DNA from: an uncultured Oscillospiraceae bacterium
Lineage (GTDB): Bacteria; Bacillota; Clostridia; Oscillospirales; Acutalibacteraceae
Length of the DNA stretch: 24,788 nt
Direction: 5' to 3'
NCBI GenBank assembly: GCA_900543525.1
Contig: UQRS01000030.1
Coordinates: forward strand, 1-24,788
The notes under the pieces were generated by a model. That model was not told where the DNA came from. It did not search any database and saw only the letters and a program-made list of their open reading frames with translations. A program made the position numbers and the translations under genes. Positions 1-8,143 of the stretch are shown here, one piece after another. Each line of letters starts with the position of its first letter. Position 1 is the first letter of the stretch.

Positions 1-170
1 TGGCTTTTATTATTGAGTATATTTTGGGCATAAAGGCAGAAAACGGTGAAATTGTTGATATTAAGCCTAATCTTATGGGTTTGACTGATGTTAGGGCTGT
101 TATACCGATAGGCAATAAGACCCTGCAATTAGAGATAGATGACGAAACCGTAAATTATTCTTATAAATAG
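1..170 (+). CDS. C-terminal end of a glycosidase-like protein (partial)
   Basis: An open frame enters from the left edge (first complete codon at position 3) and stops at TAG 168-170, giving 55 residues. The segment reads like the small beta-sandwich that closes many six-hairpin glycosidases such as GH78-type enzymes: an aromatic/hydrophobic helix end (IIEYILGIKA), an IKPNL turn, and a final beta-strand pair. This is a family resemblance from memory, and substrate and GH family cannot be set from so short a piece. The next gene starts about 34 bases later on the same strand, so the two were probably co-transcribed. Base composition is AT-rich (ATA, AAA, TTA codons), like its neighbour and unlike everything after about 2130. 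Confidence 0.55.
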   Translation, partial: AFIIEYILGIKAENGEIVDIKPNLMGLTDVRAVIPIGNKTLQLEIDDETVNYSYK

Positions 171-204
171 GATGATTTTCCGTGGAATAAAGGGGGTTAT
201 AAAT

Positions 205-1962
205 ATGAACACGAATAAAAATATTATAAACTATACCGCGGATGTATGCGTTATCGGCGGCGGGCTTGCGGGAATGTGCGCGGCAATTGCAGCCGCAAGG
301 CACGGCAGTAGGGTGATTTTGGTTCACGACAGACCTGTGCTCGGCGGAAACTGCTCATCGGAAATAAGAATGTGGCCGCTCGGCGCACACGGTAAAAATC
401 GGCGCGAAACCGGAATATTTGAAGAGCTGGTGCTGAATAACCTTTACCGCAACCCCACGCGCAATTATCCCATTTGGGATTCGGTTTTATACGAGGCGGT
501 TAAATTCCAGGAAAATCTTACGGCATTGCTTAATTGCAGCGTATTTGACGCCGAAATGAACGGTAAAAAAATATCCTCGGTTACGGGGTGGCAAACAACA
601 AGCTATACCTTCCATAGGGTGACGGCGGAAATATTTATTGATTGCTCGGGCGACAGCATACTTGCTTCTCTCTCAGGCGCGGAATACCGCCGCGGCAGAG
701 AAGCCAAAAGCGAATTTAGTGAGGAGGCGGCGCCCGATTCACCCGACAGCTTTACAATGGGCAACTCCTGCTTAATACAGGCAAGAGAAACGCCCTGCCC
801 CATAAAATACATTCCACCCGAATGGGCGCGGAAAATAGAGAGCGACGAGCAAATAAATAACCGCCCGCACGCTCTCACCGATTACAGGGGCAACAACTTC
901 TGGTGGCTTGAGCTGGGCGGCACTGAGGACACAATAGCCGACAGCGAAAAAATACGCGACGATCTGCTCGCCCTTTCTTTCGGCACATGGGATCATATTA
1001 AAAACCGCGGCGAGCACAATGCGGATAATTGGGAGCTGGATTTTCTCGGCTTTTTGCCGGGAAAGCGCGAAAGCAGAAGATATGTGGGAGACCATATTAT
1101 GACCCAGAATGAGGTGCAGGCAGGCGGGAAGTTTGAAGATATTATCGCCTACGGCGGCTGGAGCATAGATAATCACCCGCCGCTCGGCTTTGACCATGAG
1201 GGCGACCCCACCACCTACTTCAACTGCCCCTCGCCCTTCGGAATACCCTACCGTTGTCTTTATTCGGTAAATATTGAAAACCTTATGTTTGCGGGCAGAA
1301 ACATAAGCGTTACACACGCCGCCATGGCGGCGTCCCGCGTTATGGCTACCTGCGCTATATTAGGTCAGGCGGCGGGAACTGCGGCATATATTGCCGCTGC
1401 AAAAAAAATTGCCCCCAAAAGGGTGGGCAATTACATACGGGAGCTTCAAAAAATACTTATGGATGACGACTGCTGGTTGCCGGGGCTTAAAAGAGAAATA
1501 TCCGAAAGCTGCAAAGACGCCGATTTATATGCGGAGTGCGGCAATAAAGACAATCTGCGCAACGGAATTGACAGACCGACCGACGACGGCGGCGATAACG
1601 GCTGCTATATTAAAAAGGGCGGTAAAATAACATATTCCTTTAAAAGCCCGACCTATATTTCAAGCGTCCGCATTATTTTTGACAGTGACCTGAACCGCGA
1701 AACCGTAACGGGAGGTATTCCGCAAGTAAAGGATTGCCCTACCATATGCAACCGCCCGCTTAATATGACCCCGTTTACATTTCCCTCCACTATGACAAAA
1801 GCATTTAAGCTTATTGCCGACGGTAAAATAATATATGAGACAGCTTCAAATCATCAGAGACTGGTCAGAATTGATGTTAATAAAAGCGTCAAGGCCATAG
1901 AATTACAGCCGACGGAAACCTACGGCAGCGATAAGGTTCATATTTTCTCTTTTGACTTTTAA
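205..1962 (+). CDS. FAD-dependent oxidoreductase (FAD_oxidored family)
   Basis: A 585-residue flavoprotein. Residues about 13-40 form the N-terminal Rossmann fold with the dinucleotide motif GGGLAG, followed by the VLGGNCSSEIR segment typical of PF12831-type oxidoreductases. A second FAD-contact region with MFAGRNISVTHAA lies near residue 370. The last ~150 residues look like a beta-sandwich appendage (SSVRIIFDSDLNRE), as in relatives found in polysaccharide utilisation clusters. An upstream in-frame ATG at 172 lacks a Shine-Dalgarno; ATG 205 has AGGGGG eight bases upstream and was chosen. The true reaction is unknown; redox modification of a sugar or sugar acid is inferred from the glycosidase upstream and the fucose-isomerase relic downstream. 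Codon use is AT-richer than in the rest of the window. Confidence 0.8.
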   Translation: MNTNKNIINYTADVCVIGGGLAGMCAAIAAARHGSRVILVHDRPVLGGNCSSEIRMWPLGAHGKNRRETGIFEELVLNNLYRNPTRNYPIWDSVLYEAVKFQENLTALLNCSVFDAEMNGKKISSVTGWQTTSYTFHRVTAEIFIDCSGDSILASLSGAEYRRGREAKSEFSEEAAPDSPDSFTMGNSCLIQARETPCPIKYIPPEWARKIESDEQINNRPHALTDYRGNNFWWLELGGTEDTIADSEKIRDDLLALSFGTWDHIKNRGEHNADNWELDFLGFLPGKRESRRYVGDHIMTQNEVQAGGKFEDIIAYGGWSIDNHPPLGFDHEGDPTTYFNCPSPFGIPYRCLYSVNIENLMFAGRNISVTHAAMAASRVMATCAILGQAAGTAAYIAAAKKIAPKRVGNYIRELQKILMDDDCWLPGLKREISESCKDADLYAECGNKDNLRNGIDRPTDDGGDNGCYIKKGGKITYSFKSPTYISSVRIIFDSDLNRETVTGGIPQVKDCPTICNRPLNMTPFTFPSTMTKAFKLIADGKIIYETASNHQRLVRIDVNKSVKAIELQPTETYGSDKVHIFSFDF

Positions 1963-1993
1963 AAGCACCGATTATACCCGGCCCTGCACCTGA

Positions 1994-2125
1994 TTTACTC
2001 CACGCGTTACGGGCGAGGGCGCGTTTAAGTCGGCTTGCGATGTTATGAACAACCGGGGCGCAAACCGCGACGCTATATTTTACGGGCATATAGCTGATCT
2101 TTTAACGTTTTGCTTTTTACGATGA
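1994..2125 (+). pseudogene. Relic of L-fucose isomerase C-terminal region
   Basis: One frame starting directly after an in-frame TGA (1991-1993) and ending at TGA 2123-2125 encodes about 43 residues including MNNRGANRDAIFYGHI followed by ADLLT. From memory, L-fucose isomerases carry a near-identical stretch (D-V-M-N-N-W-G-A-N-H-x-A-I-x-Y-G-H-I-G-A-D-L-I-T). Relative to that consensus, Trp and His are both changed to Arg, each a one-base change, and one Gly is missing. No start codon, SD or remaining enzyme body is present, so this is a remnant, not a gene. It sits at the edge of the AT-rich block, just after the FAD oxidoreductase, which suits a former sugar cluster. An alignment to FucI would settle it. 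Confidence 0.5.
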
Positions 2126-2253
2126 GGCTAAAACCGCTTGAAAATAAGGTTTTCCGTCTTTTCGACGCACAAGCAAACCCCGCGGCAGGGAGCCTTGACC
2201 TAAAGCGGCAAAAGGCCTTTCGCAGATCGGCTCTGCGCAAAAAACGAGCGTAA

Positions 2254-2301
2254 GGCAGCGCCTCCTTCGCGTGTTTTCGCATATTTGCAAGGAGCGCCGC
2301 C
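2254..2301 (+). other. Imperfect hairpin in leader of kinase-like gene
   Basis: The left arm GGCAGCG (2254-2260), a bulged C, and CTCCTT (2262-2267) pair with AAGGAG (2289-2294) and CGCCGCC (2295-2301), with one A-C mismatch and a 21-base loop. No U-tract follows, so it is not a classic terminator. It ends about 48 bases before the ATG at 2349. It could be a leader structure or chance pairing in GC-rich DNA. Confidence 0.3.
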
Positions 2302-2348
2302 TCCCTTTAAAACAACCATCCGCAAAAAGCGCAAAGGAGGAAATCTGT

Positions 2349-2972
2349 ATGAAAACCAGAAAGGTAATCACCGTTTCCAGGCAATTGGCAAGCGGCGGCC
2401 GGCAAATCGGCAAGCTGCTGGCCAAAATGCTCGACATCCCGTTCTATGACAAGGAGCTTTTGTCCATTGCCGCCAAGGAAAGCGGATTGAGTCAGGCGGC
2501 GTTTGAAAATGCCGACGAACAGCCGACCAACAGCTTTTTGTACAACCTCTCGATCAACTCTCAGCTCATGGCCGGGAATTATAACGACTATTCGGCGATT
2601 TTGAACAACGACAAGCTGTTCGTCATCCAATCGGAGGTAATCAAGAAGGTTGCGGCGCAAAGCCCCTGCGTTATCGTGGGTCGGTGCGCCGACTATATCC
2701 TGTCCGACGACCCCGATCTGGTCAGCGTGTTCATCCACGCTTCGGACGATTTCCGCATCGGCCGGATTATGGAGTATGAACATATTCCGGAGTCCAAGGC
2801 CAAAAGCTTTATAACGAAGGCGGACAAAAAGCGCGGCAGCTACTATAACTACTACACCGGCAAGCGCTGGGACGCCGCGGCAAGCTACCACCTCTGCCTG
2901 GACTCCAGCGTTCTGGGGATCGAGAAAACCGCCGCCGCCATCGCAGCCTATCTGCGCGCGATCGAGGAATAG
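2349..2972 (+). CDS. Cytidylate kinase-like family protein
   Basis: A 207-residue protein of the cytidylate_kin2 type (PF13189). The N-terminus has the characteristic VSRQLASGGRQIGKLLA, a P-loop variant in which SGGRxIG replaces the usual GxxGxGKS. It is followed by DIPFYDKELL, a segment containing CVIVGRCADYIL, and a C-terminal cluster of basic and aromatic residues (KKRGSYYNYYTGKRW). All are typical for this family, whose substrate is generally unproven. The frame is open from 2271, but ATG 2349 has a strong AAAGGAGG seven to eight bases upstream and matches the family N-terminus. The gene stands alone, with a structured leader before it and a strong intrinsic terminator after it. Confidence 0.85.
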   Translation: MKTRKVITVSRQLASGGRQIGKLLAKMLDIPFYDKELLSIAAKESGLSQAAFENADEQPTNSFLYNLSINSQLMAGNYNDYSAILNNDKLFVIQSEVIKKVAAQSPCVIVGRCADYILSDDPDLVSVFIHASDDFRIGRIMEYEHIPESKAKSFITKADKKRGSYYNYYTGKRWDAAASYHLCLDSSVLGIEKTAAAIAAYLRAIEE

Positions 2973-3034
2973 GGCTGCGCCGGCCTTTTTTGCCGGAGGG
3001 CGAGCAAGCCACAATACCATAACGCACCCTGTGC

Positions 3035-3064
3035 AGCGGAGCCTTCCGGCTCCGCTTGTTTTTT
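3035..3064 (+). terminator. Intrinsic terminator after the kinase-like gene
   Basis: A perfect 8-bp GC-rich stem, GCGGAGCC (3036-3043) and GGCTCCGC (3048-3055), with a TTCC tetraloop, extended by an A-T pair. It is followed by TTGTTTTTT. This is a textbook rho-independent terminator about 60 bases after the stop codon. Confidence 0.88.
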
Positions 3065-3141
3065 GGGGGAGAGGCAGCCCCCTCCCCACGGGCGGCAAAA
3101 AAAGAAATGCAGCCCGCGGGTAAATTTTTATGTAAGACTTC

Positions 3142-3170
3142 TTTAAAAACAGATCAGGCTATGGTATAAT
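3142..3170 (+). promoter_or_regulatory. Sigma-A-type promoter for nadBC
   Basis: A perfect -10 hexamer TATAAT (3165-3170) carries the extended TG motif (3162-3163). A TTTAAA -35-like hexamer (3142-3147) lies 17 bases upstream. It is the first strong promoter after the terminator at 3064 and points at nadB. Confidence 0.7.
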
Positions 3171-3358
3171 ACAATACGCATATACCCGTGTGCCGGCGTA
3201 TACAAAGCGCCGGCCTCTGCTCTGCCGCAAAAAACGCATAAGCAAAATCGCCTACGCCGCCGAACCGCAGCATACGCACGCTTTCTTTCCATGCTGTGCG
3301 GCAGGCTGCCGTCAGACGCTGTTTTTAACCTTCTTTTGAAATCGGAGGCATGACTGCC

Positions 3359-4813
3359 ATGAAAGATCAATATGACGTAATCATTGTGGGAGGCGGCGTA
3401 GCCGGACTCTATGCCGCGCTGAACCTCGACCCGGGGCTGGAGGTGCTTCTGGTCACCAAACGGGAGCTGACGCTCTGCAACAGCTCGCTGGCGCAGGGCG
3501 GGGTGGCCGCCGTCCTGGACACCAAGGGCGACAGCTACGAGCTGCATTATGAGGACACCATGATCGCGGGAGGCTATGCCTGCCGGCCGGAGGCGGTAAA
3601 GGTCCTTGTCAAAGAAGGGCCGGAGGATATTCGGCGTGCAGTCGGCTACGGCGTCGAATTCGATCGGGAGGCGGACGGCGAGCTGTCCAAAACGCTTGAG
3701 GGCGGGCACTCCCGCCACCGGATCGTGCACCACAAGGACTCCACGGGGGAGGAGCTGGTGCGCGCGCTTTCACTGGCCGTCCGGGCACGGAAGAATGTTA
3801 CGGTGCTTGAAAATGCACAGCTTGCCTTTTTGGACAAGATTTCCGGCGGCTTTTGCGCCGGCCTCCTGACGCAGGAGGGGTATTTTCCGATACGCAGCTC
3901 TTTTGTGCTGCTGGCCACCGGCGGTATCGGCCGTGTCTATATGTACACCACCAACTCGGCCATCGCAACCGGAGACGGCATCGCGCTGGCCTATGACCTC
4001 GGCGCGAGGATTGAAAACCTCCATTACATCCAGTTCCACCCGACCGCATTTGCGGCCGCGCCCGACCGCGAACGCTTTTTAATCAGCGAGGCGGTGCGGG
4101 GCGAGGGCGCCTATCTCCTGAACAAGGACGGCAAGCGGTTCATGGATCGCTATGACGAGCGGCTGGAGCTGGCGCCGCGGGACGTGGTCTCCCGCTCGAT
4201 CATGCTGGAGGAGCGGCGGACCGGCAGCGACAAATTCTACCTTGACATACGGCATCGCGGCGCGGAGTTTATCCGGGATCGGTTCCCGATGATCTACACC
4301 CGCTGCCTGCAGGAGGGGGTGGACATCACCTCCGAATACATTCCGGTTTACCCCTGCCAGCACTATTTGATGGGCGGCATTGACGTCGATCTGTTCGGCC
4401 GGACCAAGGTTGACCGCCTCTACGCCGCCGGAGAGTGCTCGCACACCGGGGTGCACGGCAAAAACCGGCTGGCCTCCAACTCACTTCTGGAGGCGCTGGT
4501 GTTCGGCCGCCGCGCGGCGGAGGATATTTCGGCCCGCAGCCGCGAAGCCGGCGCTTTGGGGGAGGCTGTCCCCTCCCACCGCCTGGACGGAGCGCCACTG
4601 CACGCCGGCATCCGGACAAAAATCCGGAGCATTATCCAGCGCTCCTACTTTGTCATTCCCGACCTCGATGCGGCCGAGCAGGGCTTGCAGCAGATCGACG
4701 ACATCTGCCGCCGGCTCTCCCGCCCCGGGTTCGAGATTGACCCCCATTACTGCGAAACCCGCTCGCTGGCCCGTGTGGCCTCGATTATTTTGAGAGAGGT
4801 GGTTGCCCAATGA
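3359..4813 (+). CDS. nadB: L-aspartate oxidase
   Basis: Converts L-aspartate to iminoaspartate with FAD, the first step of de novo NAD synthesis. The N-terminal FAD motif VIIVGGGVAG is followed by NSSLAQGG, the HPTAF segment of the active-site region, RGEGAYL, RDVVSRSI and the NadB/SdhA-type signature DRLYAAGECSHTG with NRLASNSLLEALVFG. Length (484 aa) is within the family range, at the shorter Firmicutes end. ATG 3350 is only one base from GGAGG (3344-3348), so ATG 3359, ten bases from it, is preferred; both are in frame. The stop overlaps nadC by four bases (ATGA), indicating translational coupling. nadA, normally adjacent in Clostridia, is not in the window. Confidence 0.94.
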   Translation: MKDQYDVIIVGGGVAGLYAALNLDPGLEVLLVTKRELTLCNSSLAQGGVAAVLDTKGDSYELHYEDTMIAGGYACRPEAVKVLVKEGPEDIRRAVGYGVEFDREADGELSKTLEGGHSRHRIVHHKDSTGEELVRALSLAVRARKNVTVLENAQLAFLDKISGGFCAGLLTQEGYFPIRSSFVLLATGGIGRVYMYTTNSAIATGDGIALAYDLGARIENLHYIQFHPTAFAAAPDRERFLISEAVRGEGAYLLNKDGKRFMDRYDERLELAPRDVVSRSIMLEERRTGSDKFYLDIRHRGAEFIRDRFPMIYTRCLQEGVDITSEYIPVYPCQHYLMGGIDVDLFGRTKVDRLYAAGECSHTGVHGKNRLASNSLLEALVFGRRAAEDISARSREAGALGEAVPSHRLDGAPLHAGIRTKIRSIIQRSYFVIPDLDAAEQGLQQIDDICRRLSRPGFEIDPHYCETRSLARVASIILREVVAQ

Positions 4814-5643
4814 TTCCGGCCTATATTGACGGCATCCTGCAAAGCGCGCTGCTGGAGGACATCAATTACATCGACGTCGCGACCGACTATCTGCTGGAGG
4901 ACAGCGAGATACAGACCGGCCGGTTCATGGCCAAGGCGGACGGCGTCCTCTGCGGTCTGGAGGTTGGGCTGCGGGTATTCGCCCTGCTCAGCCCGGACTT
5001 CTCGATCGAGCGGTTCAAAAAGGACGGCGACCGGCTGCAGAAGGGTGACCTGATCGCCACCGTGACCGGCCCTGTCACCGCTTTGCTTAAGGGAGAGCGC
5101 ACCGCCCTCAACCTGATGCAGCACATGTCGGGCATCGCGACAGAGACGGCGCGCTGCGTCGAGCTGGTGAAGGGCACCCGGGCGATGATCACCGACACCC
5201 GCAAGACCCTGCCGGGACTTCGCGCGCTGCAAAAGTACGCCGTCGTCTGCGGCGGCGGGCGCAACCACCGTTTCAACCTTTCGGACGGCGCGATGCTCAA
5301 GGACAACCATATCGACGCGGCCGGCGGCATCATCCCGGCGGTGGAGAAGCTGCGTGCCCGCCTCGGCCACATGGTGAAGATCGAGGTGGAGACCCGCACC
5401 CTGGACGAGGTGACGGAGGCGCTGGCCGTCGGGGCGGAGATTATCATGCTCGACAATATGGACTGCATCACGATGAAAAAAGCGGTCGAGATGACGGCCG
5501 GCCGCGCCCTGCTGGAAGCCTCCGGCGGCATTACGGAGGAGACCCTCCGCGAAGTGGCCGAAACCGGGGTGGATATTATCTCTCTCGGGGCGCTGACCCA
5601 CTCGGTCAAAGCGTTTGATATTTCGATGAAGATTCAGAAATAG
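4810..5643 (+). CDS. nadC: Nicotinate-nucleotide pyrophosphorylase (quinolinate phosphoribosyltransferase)
   Basis: Condenses quinolinate with PRPP, releasing CO2, to give nicotinate mononucleotide. The 277-residue length is standard. The family hallmarks are visible in order: ERTALNLMQHMSGIAT, TRKTLPGLRALQKYAV, CGGGRNHRFNLSDGAMLKDNHI, the VEVETRTLDEV barrel strand, IMLDNM, and LEASGGIT near the C-terminus. The ATG overlaps the nadB stop by four bases, with a GAGGTGG-like ribosome binding site inside nadB, so the two are one operon. No convincing intrinsic terminator follows; a TATACT -10-like element at 5693 lies between it and the next gene. Confidence 0.95.
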   Translation: MIPAYIDGILQSALLEDINYIDVATDYLLEDSEIQTGRFMAKADGVLCGLEVGLRVFALLSPDFSIERFKKDGDRLQKGDLIATVTGPVTALLKGERTALNLMQHMSGIATETARCVELVKGTRAMITDTRKTLPGLRALQKYAVVCGGGRNHRFNLSDGAMLKDNHIDAAGGIIPAVEKLRARLGHMVKIEVETRTLDEVTEALAVGAEIIMLDNMDCITMKKAVEMTAGRALLEASGGITEETLREVAETGVDIISLGALTHSVKAFDISMKIQK

Positions 5644-5751
5644 TCATTTTCCGGCGAACAAGAAAAAAATACTATCTCCGGCCGGGGGAACGTATACTCA
5701 AACAAAAGGGGATTCCCGAACTGTTCCTCCGAAGGGATGGGAGTTTGTTTT

Positions 5752-6510
5752 ATGAACTGTACGGTTGACAACCTGAATATACATTATGTGGAGGAGGGCA
5801 GTGGTCCTGCCCTCTTGCTTTTGCATGGATGGGGCTCCTCCTGCGCGGCATGGCGCGGCATCATGGCCGAACTGTGTGGAAAATACCGGGTGATTGCCCC
5901 CGACCTCCCCGGCTTTGGGGAGAGCGACCTCCCGCCAGAGGCGTGGGATGTAGAGCGATACGCTGCCTTCACCCTGCATTTTATGCAGGCGGTCGGCGCT
6001 CTGAACCCGATTCTGATCGGGCACTCCTTCGGCGGACGGGTGATCGTCAAGCTGGCCGGCACCGGCCGGGTCTCTCCCGAAAAGATCGTTTTGATCGACG
6101 CCGCCGGTGTCCGCCCGAAGCAGTCGGCGAAAACAAAGCTGCGGGTGCGAACTTTCAAGCTGGTGAAGGGCGCGCTCTCGCTGCCCGGCATCCGTAAATA
6201 CAGCGGGAATCTGCTCGCCGCGGCCAGGGCGCACTTCGGCTCGGCCGACTACAACAGCGCGCCGGAGGTGCTGCGCCAAACGCTGGTACGTGTGGTGAAT
6301 GAAGATTTAACCTGCCACATGCCGCAGATCAAGGCGCCCACCCTCCTCATTTACGGGGAGAACGACACCGCCACGCCGGTCGAGGACGCCAAAAAAATAG
6401 AAGCGCTCATCCCCGACGCCGGCCTCTGCGTCATTCAGGGAGCGGGGCATTTCTCCTTTATCGACCGGCCGTACGAGGTCTATGCCATTTTGCACAGCTT
6501 TCTTGGCTGA
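5752..6510 (+). CDS. Alpha/beta hydrolase
   Basis: A 252-residue alpha/beta-fold hydrolase. The oxyanion-hole strand reads LLLLHGWGSS (residues 21-30). The nucleophile elbow GHSFGG puts the catalytic Ser at residue 92, the acid is probably Asp205 in YGENDTATP, and the catalytic His is 233 in GAGHFSF, so the triad is complete. Start: ATG 5737 and ATG 5752 are in frame; only 5752 has a GGGAG at suitable spacing (eight bases). It lies 31 bases before the Mur ligase and is probably in its operon. The substrate is unknown; a cell-wall or metabolite ester is possible from context but is not shown by the sequence. Confidence 0.88.
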   Translation: MNCTVDNLNIHYVEEGSGPALLLLHGWGSSCAAWRGIMAELCGKYRVIAPDLPGFGESDLPPEAWDVERYAAFTLHFMQAVGALNPILIGHSFGGRVIVKLAGTGRVSPEKIVLIDAAGVRPKQSAKTKLRVRTFKLVKGALSLPGIRKYSGNLLAAARAHFGSADYNSAPEVLRQTLVRVVNEDLTCHMPQIKAPTLLIYGENDTATPVEDAKKIEALIPDAGLCVIQGAGHFSFIDRPYEVYAILHSFLG

Positions 6511-6541
6511 TTTTTGAAATTCATTTCGCGGAGGATGTTTC

Positions 6542-8110
6542 ATGGGTATCCTGCTGAATTTATCGGCCGCGGCAGTCCTTGTCGCGAGTCTTTTTGCCTT
6601 GACCCGCCAGCTGCACATGCTGCAGCTCAACTCCTACTACCCGTCGCGGTATTTTGGCTGGCTGAAAACCGCCTTTCGGCTGCGCAGCGCCTGCTCAGTG
6701 CTGTTTTCTGTGCTGCTGGCGTTCTGCGTCCTCCTCGATTGGAGCGGATGGGTTGCGCTGATCCTCTCTCTGCTGGGGGGCAGTGTCCGGATTGCGGCGG
6801 CCGTCTACGACTATCGCCATTCGATCAAAAAAATAGTTTTCACCGCCCGGATCAAACGGCTGTACGTCACGGCGGCTGTGCTGCTGGGGCTGCTGCTCCT
6901 TTTAGCGAATTTCTGGCCGAAGATGGGACTGTGCATCCTCTTTTTCCTGTCGGCGGCAACGCCCCTGCTGGCGCTGCTTGCCCGGACGATCAACGCGCCC
7001 GTAGAAAAGGGCGTGCAGCGCTATTATATCCGGGACGCCAAACGGATTTTGCAGTCTCACCCGGGGCTTACCGTGATCGGCGTGACCGGCAGCTACGGCA
7101 AAACCAGTACCAAACACGCGGTCGGCCGCATCCTCAGTGAAAAATACAATGTCCTGATCACGCCCGGCAGCTTCAACACCCCCATGGGGGTCGTCCGCAC
7201 CGTGCGGGAGCAGCTTCGTCCGACGACGCAGGTTTTCGTCGTCGAGATGGGCGCAAAAAATGTCGGCGACATTCGGGAGATTTGCGAGATTGCCGACCCC
7301 GACATGGCTATCATAACCTCGATCGGGCCGCAGCACCTCGACACCTTCGGCTCGGTGGAGAATGTCCTGCGCACCAAGCTGGAGCTGGCCGACTGGGTCA
7401 GCGCCAAGGGAGGCGCTGTATTCTTAAATATCGAGAACGCCTTCCTGCAAAAAAAGGCGGCCGATTATCCGACCGCCGTGACCTACGGGCGGGAGGTTTC
7501 GGCTGATTTTCACGCCGAAAACGTCGTATACAGCCCGCACGGCTCTGCCTTTGATATTGTGGGAGAGGGCCGCCGGATTCCGGTTTCGGCCAAAATGCTG
7601 GGCGGCCACAATGTGCTGAACATTACGGCGGCGGCGGCGGTCGGCCTCCGGCTGGGACTGAGCGATCTGCAGATCCGCTCGGCCGTCCGTGCGCTGAACC
7701 CGGTCAGCCACCGTCTGGAGCTCAAGCGCTTCATCGGCGGCGCAGTGCTGATCGACGACGCCTACAACGCCAATCCGGAGGGCTGCCTCGAGGCGGTGCG
7801 GGTGCTTTCTCACTTTGACGGGATGCGGAAGGTCATTGTCACCCCCGGCCTCGTCGAGCTGGGAGAAAAGGAGTACGAATGCAACTTCGCCCTCGGCCGC
7901 GCGGCGGCACAGGTTTGCGACATCATCATCCTGGTCGGGGAAAAGCGGGCTGTGCCGATGGCCGACGCCGTGCGGCAAACCGCCTTTGACCAGAGCAACC
8001 TGCATATTGTCCGCTCGTTTCAGGAGGCTATGCAGCTGATGCAGGGGATTATCAAGGCCGACTGCGTGGTACTGTTTGAAAATGACCTGCCCGACAATTA
8101 CGCCGGGTAA
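6542..8110 (+). CDS. Membrane-embedded Mur ligase family protein (MurF-like)
   Basis: A 522-residue protein in two halves. Residues 1-150 are hydrophobic, with about five predicted membrane segments (near 3-20, 48-66, 68-88, 107-124, 128-147), where canonical MurF carries its UDP-MurNAc-binding domain. Residues ~175-522 are the ATP-dependent Mur ligase core: P-loop GVTGSYGKTST (180-190), VVEMGAKNVGDI, TSIGPQHLDTFGS, GGHNVLNITAAAAV, the C-terminal domain start NPVSHRLEL and DDAYNANPEG. The order is closest to MurF, which adds D-Ala-D-Ala, and ddl follows directly. The membrane half suggests a lipid-linked or membrane-delivered substrate, but that is inference. GGAGG lies seven bases before ATG 6542. 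Confidence 0.85.
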   Translation: MGILLNLSAAAVLVASLFALTRQLHMLQLNSYYPSRYFGWLKTAFRLRSACSVLFSVLLAFCVLLDWSGWVALILSLLGGSVRIAAAVYDYRHSIKKIVFTARIKRLYVTAAVLLGLLLLLANFWPKMGLCILFFLSAATPLLALLARTINAPVEKGVQRYYIRDAKRILQSHPGLTVIGVTGSYGKTSTKHAVGRILSEKYNVLITPGSFNTPMGVVRTVREQLRPTTQVFVVEMGAKNVGDIREICEIADPDMAIITSIGPQHLDTFGSVENVLRTKLELADWVSAKGGAVFLNIENAFLQKKAADYPTAVTYGREVSADFHAENVVYSPHGSAFDIVGEGRRIPVSAKMLGGHNVLNITAAAAVGLRLGLSDLQIRSAVRALNPVSHRLELKRFIGGAVLIDDAYNANPEGCLEAVRVLSHFDGMRKVIVTPGLVELGEKEYECNFALGRAAAQVCDIIILVGEKRAVPMADAVRQTAFDQSNLHIVRSFQEAMQLMQGIIKADCVVLFENDLPDNYAG

Positions 8111-8143
8111 GGCGGCAATTTTTTTAAAACACGATGAAAGGGA

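Larger units (their letters stand above)
1963..2348. other. Intergenic region at the composition boundary
   Basis: This 386-base gap holds the fucose-isomerase relic in its first third. After about 2126 the sequence shifts toward the GC-rich style of the rest of the window. The remainder carries an imperfect hairpin at 2254-2301 ahead of the next gene. I see no intact gene, no clear transposon end, no flanking direct repeat and no obvious intrinsic terminator for the upstream operon. Confidence 0.5.
2973..3358. other. Intergenic region: terminator, promoter and nadB leader
   Basis: These 386 bases contain the terminator of the kinase-like gene (3035-3064), a good promoter (3142-3170) and a leader of about 180 bases before nadB. 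The leader has two possible hairpins: GCCGGCG/CGCCGGC at 3192-3214, and CCGCAGCAT pairing with ATGCTGTGCGG at about 3263-3303 with a two-base bulge. Two similar octamers, GCATATAC (3179) and GCGTATAC (3196), lie just after the predicted transcription start and could be an operator. No coding sequence is supported here. Confidence 0.45.

Noticed and set aside
3036..3118. Several further GC-rich hairpins after the terminator (around 3062-3118)
   Set aside because: They are short, imperfect and expected by chance in such G/C runs; no consistent function could be assigned.
4747..5601. Minus-strand frames opposite nadC
   Set aside because: They mirror nadC codon structure and contain no known motif.
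5693..5698. TATACT as a promoter for the alpha/beta hydrolase gene
   Set aside because: No acceptable -35 or TG extension accompanies it, so it is mentioned only in passing.
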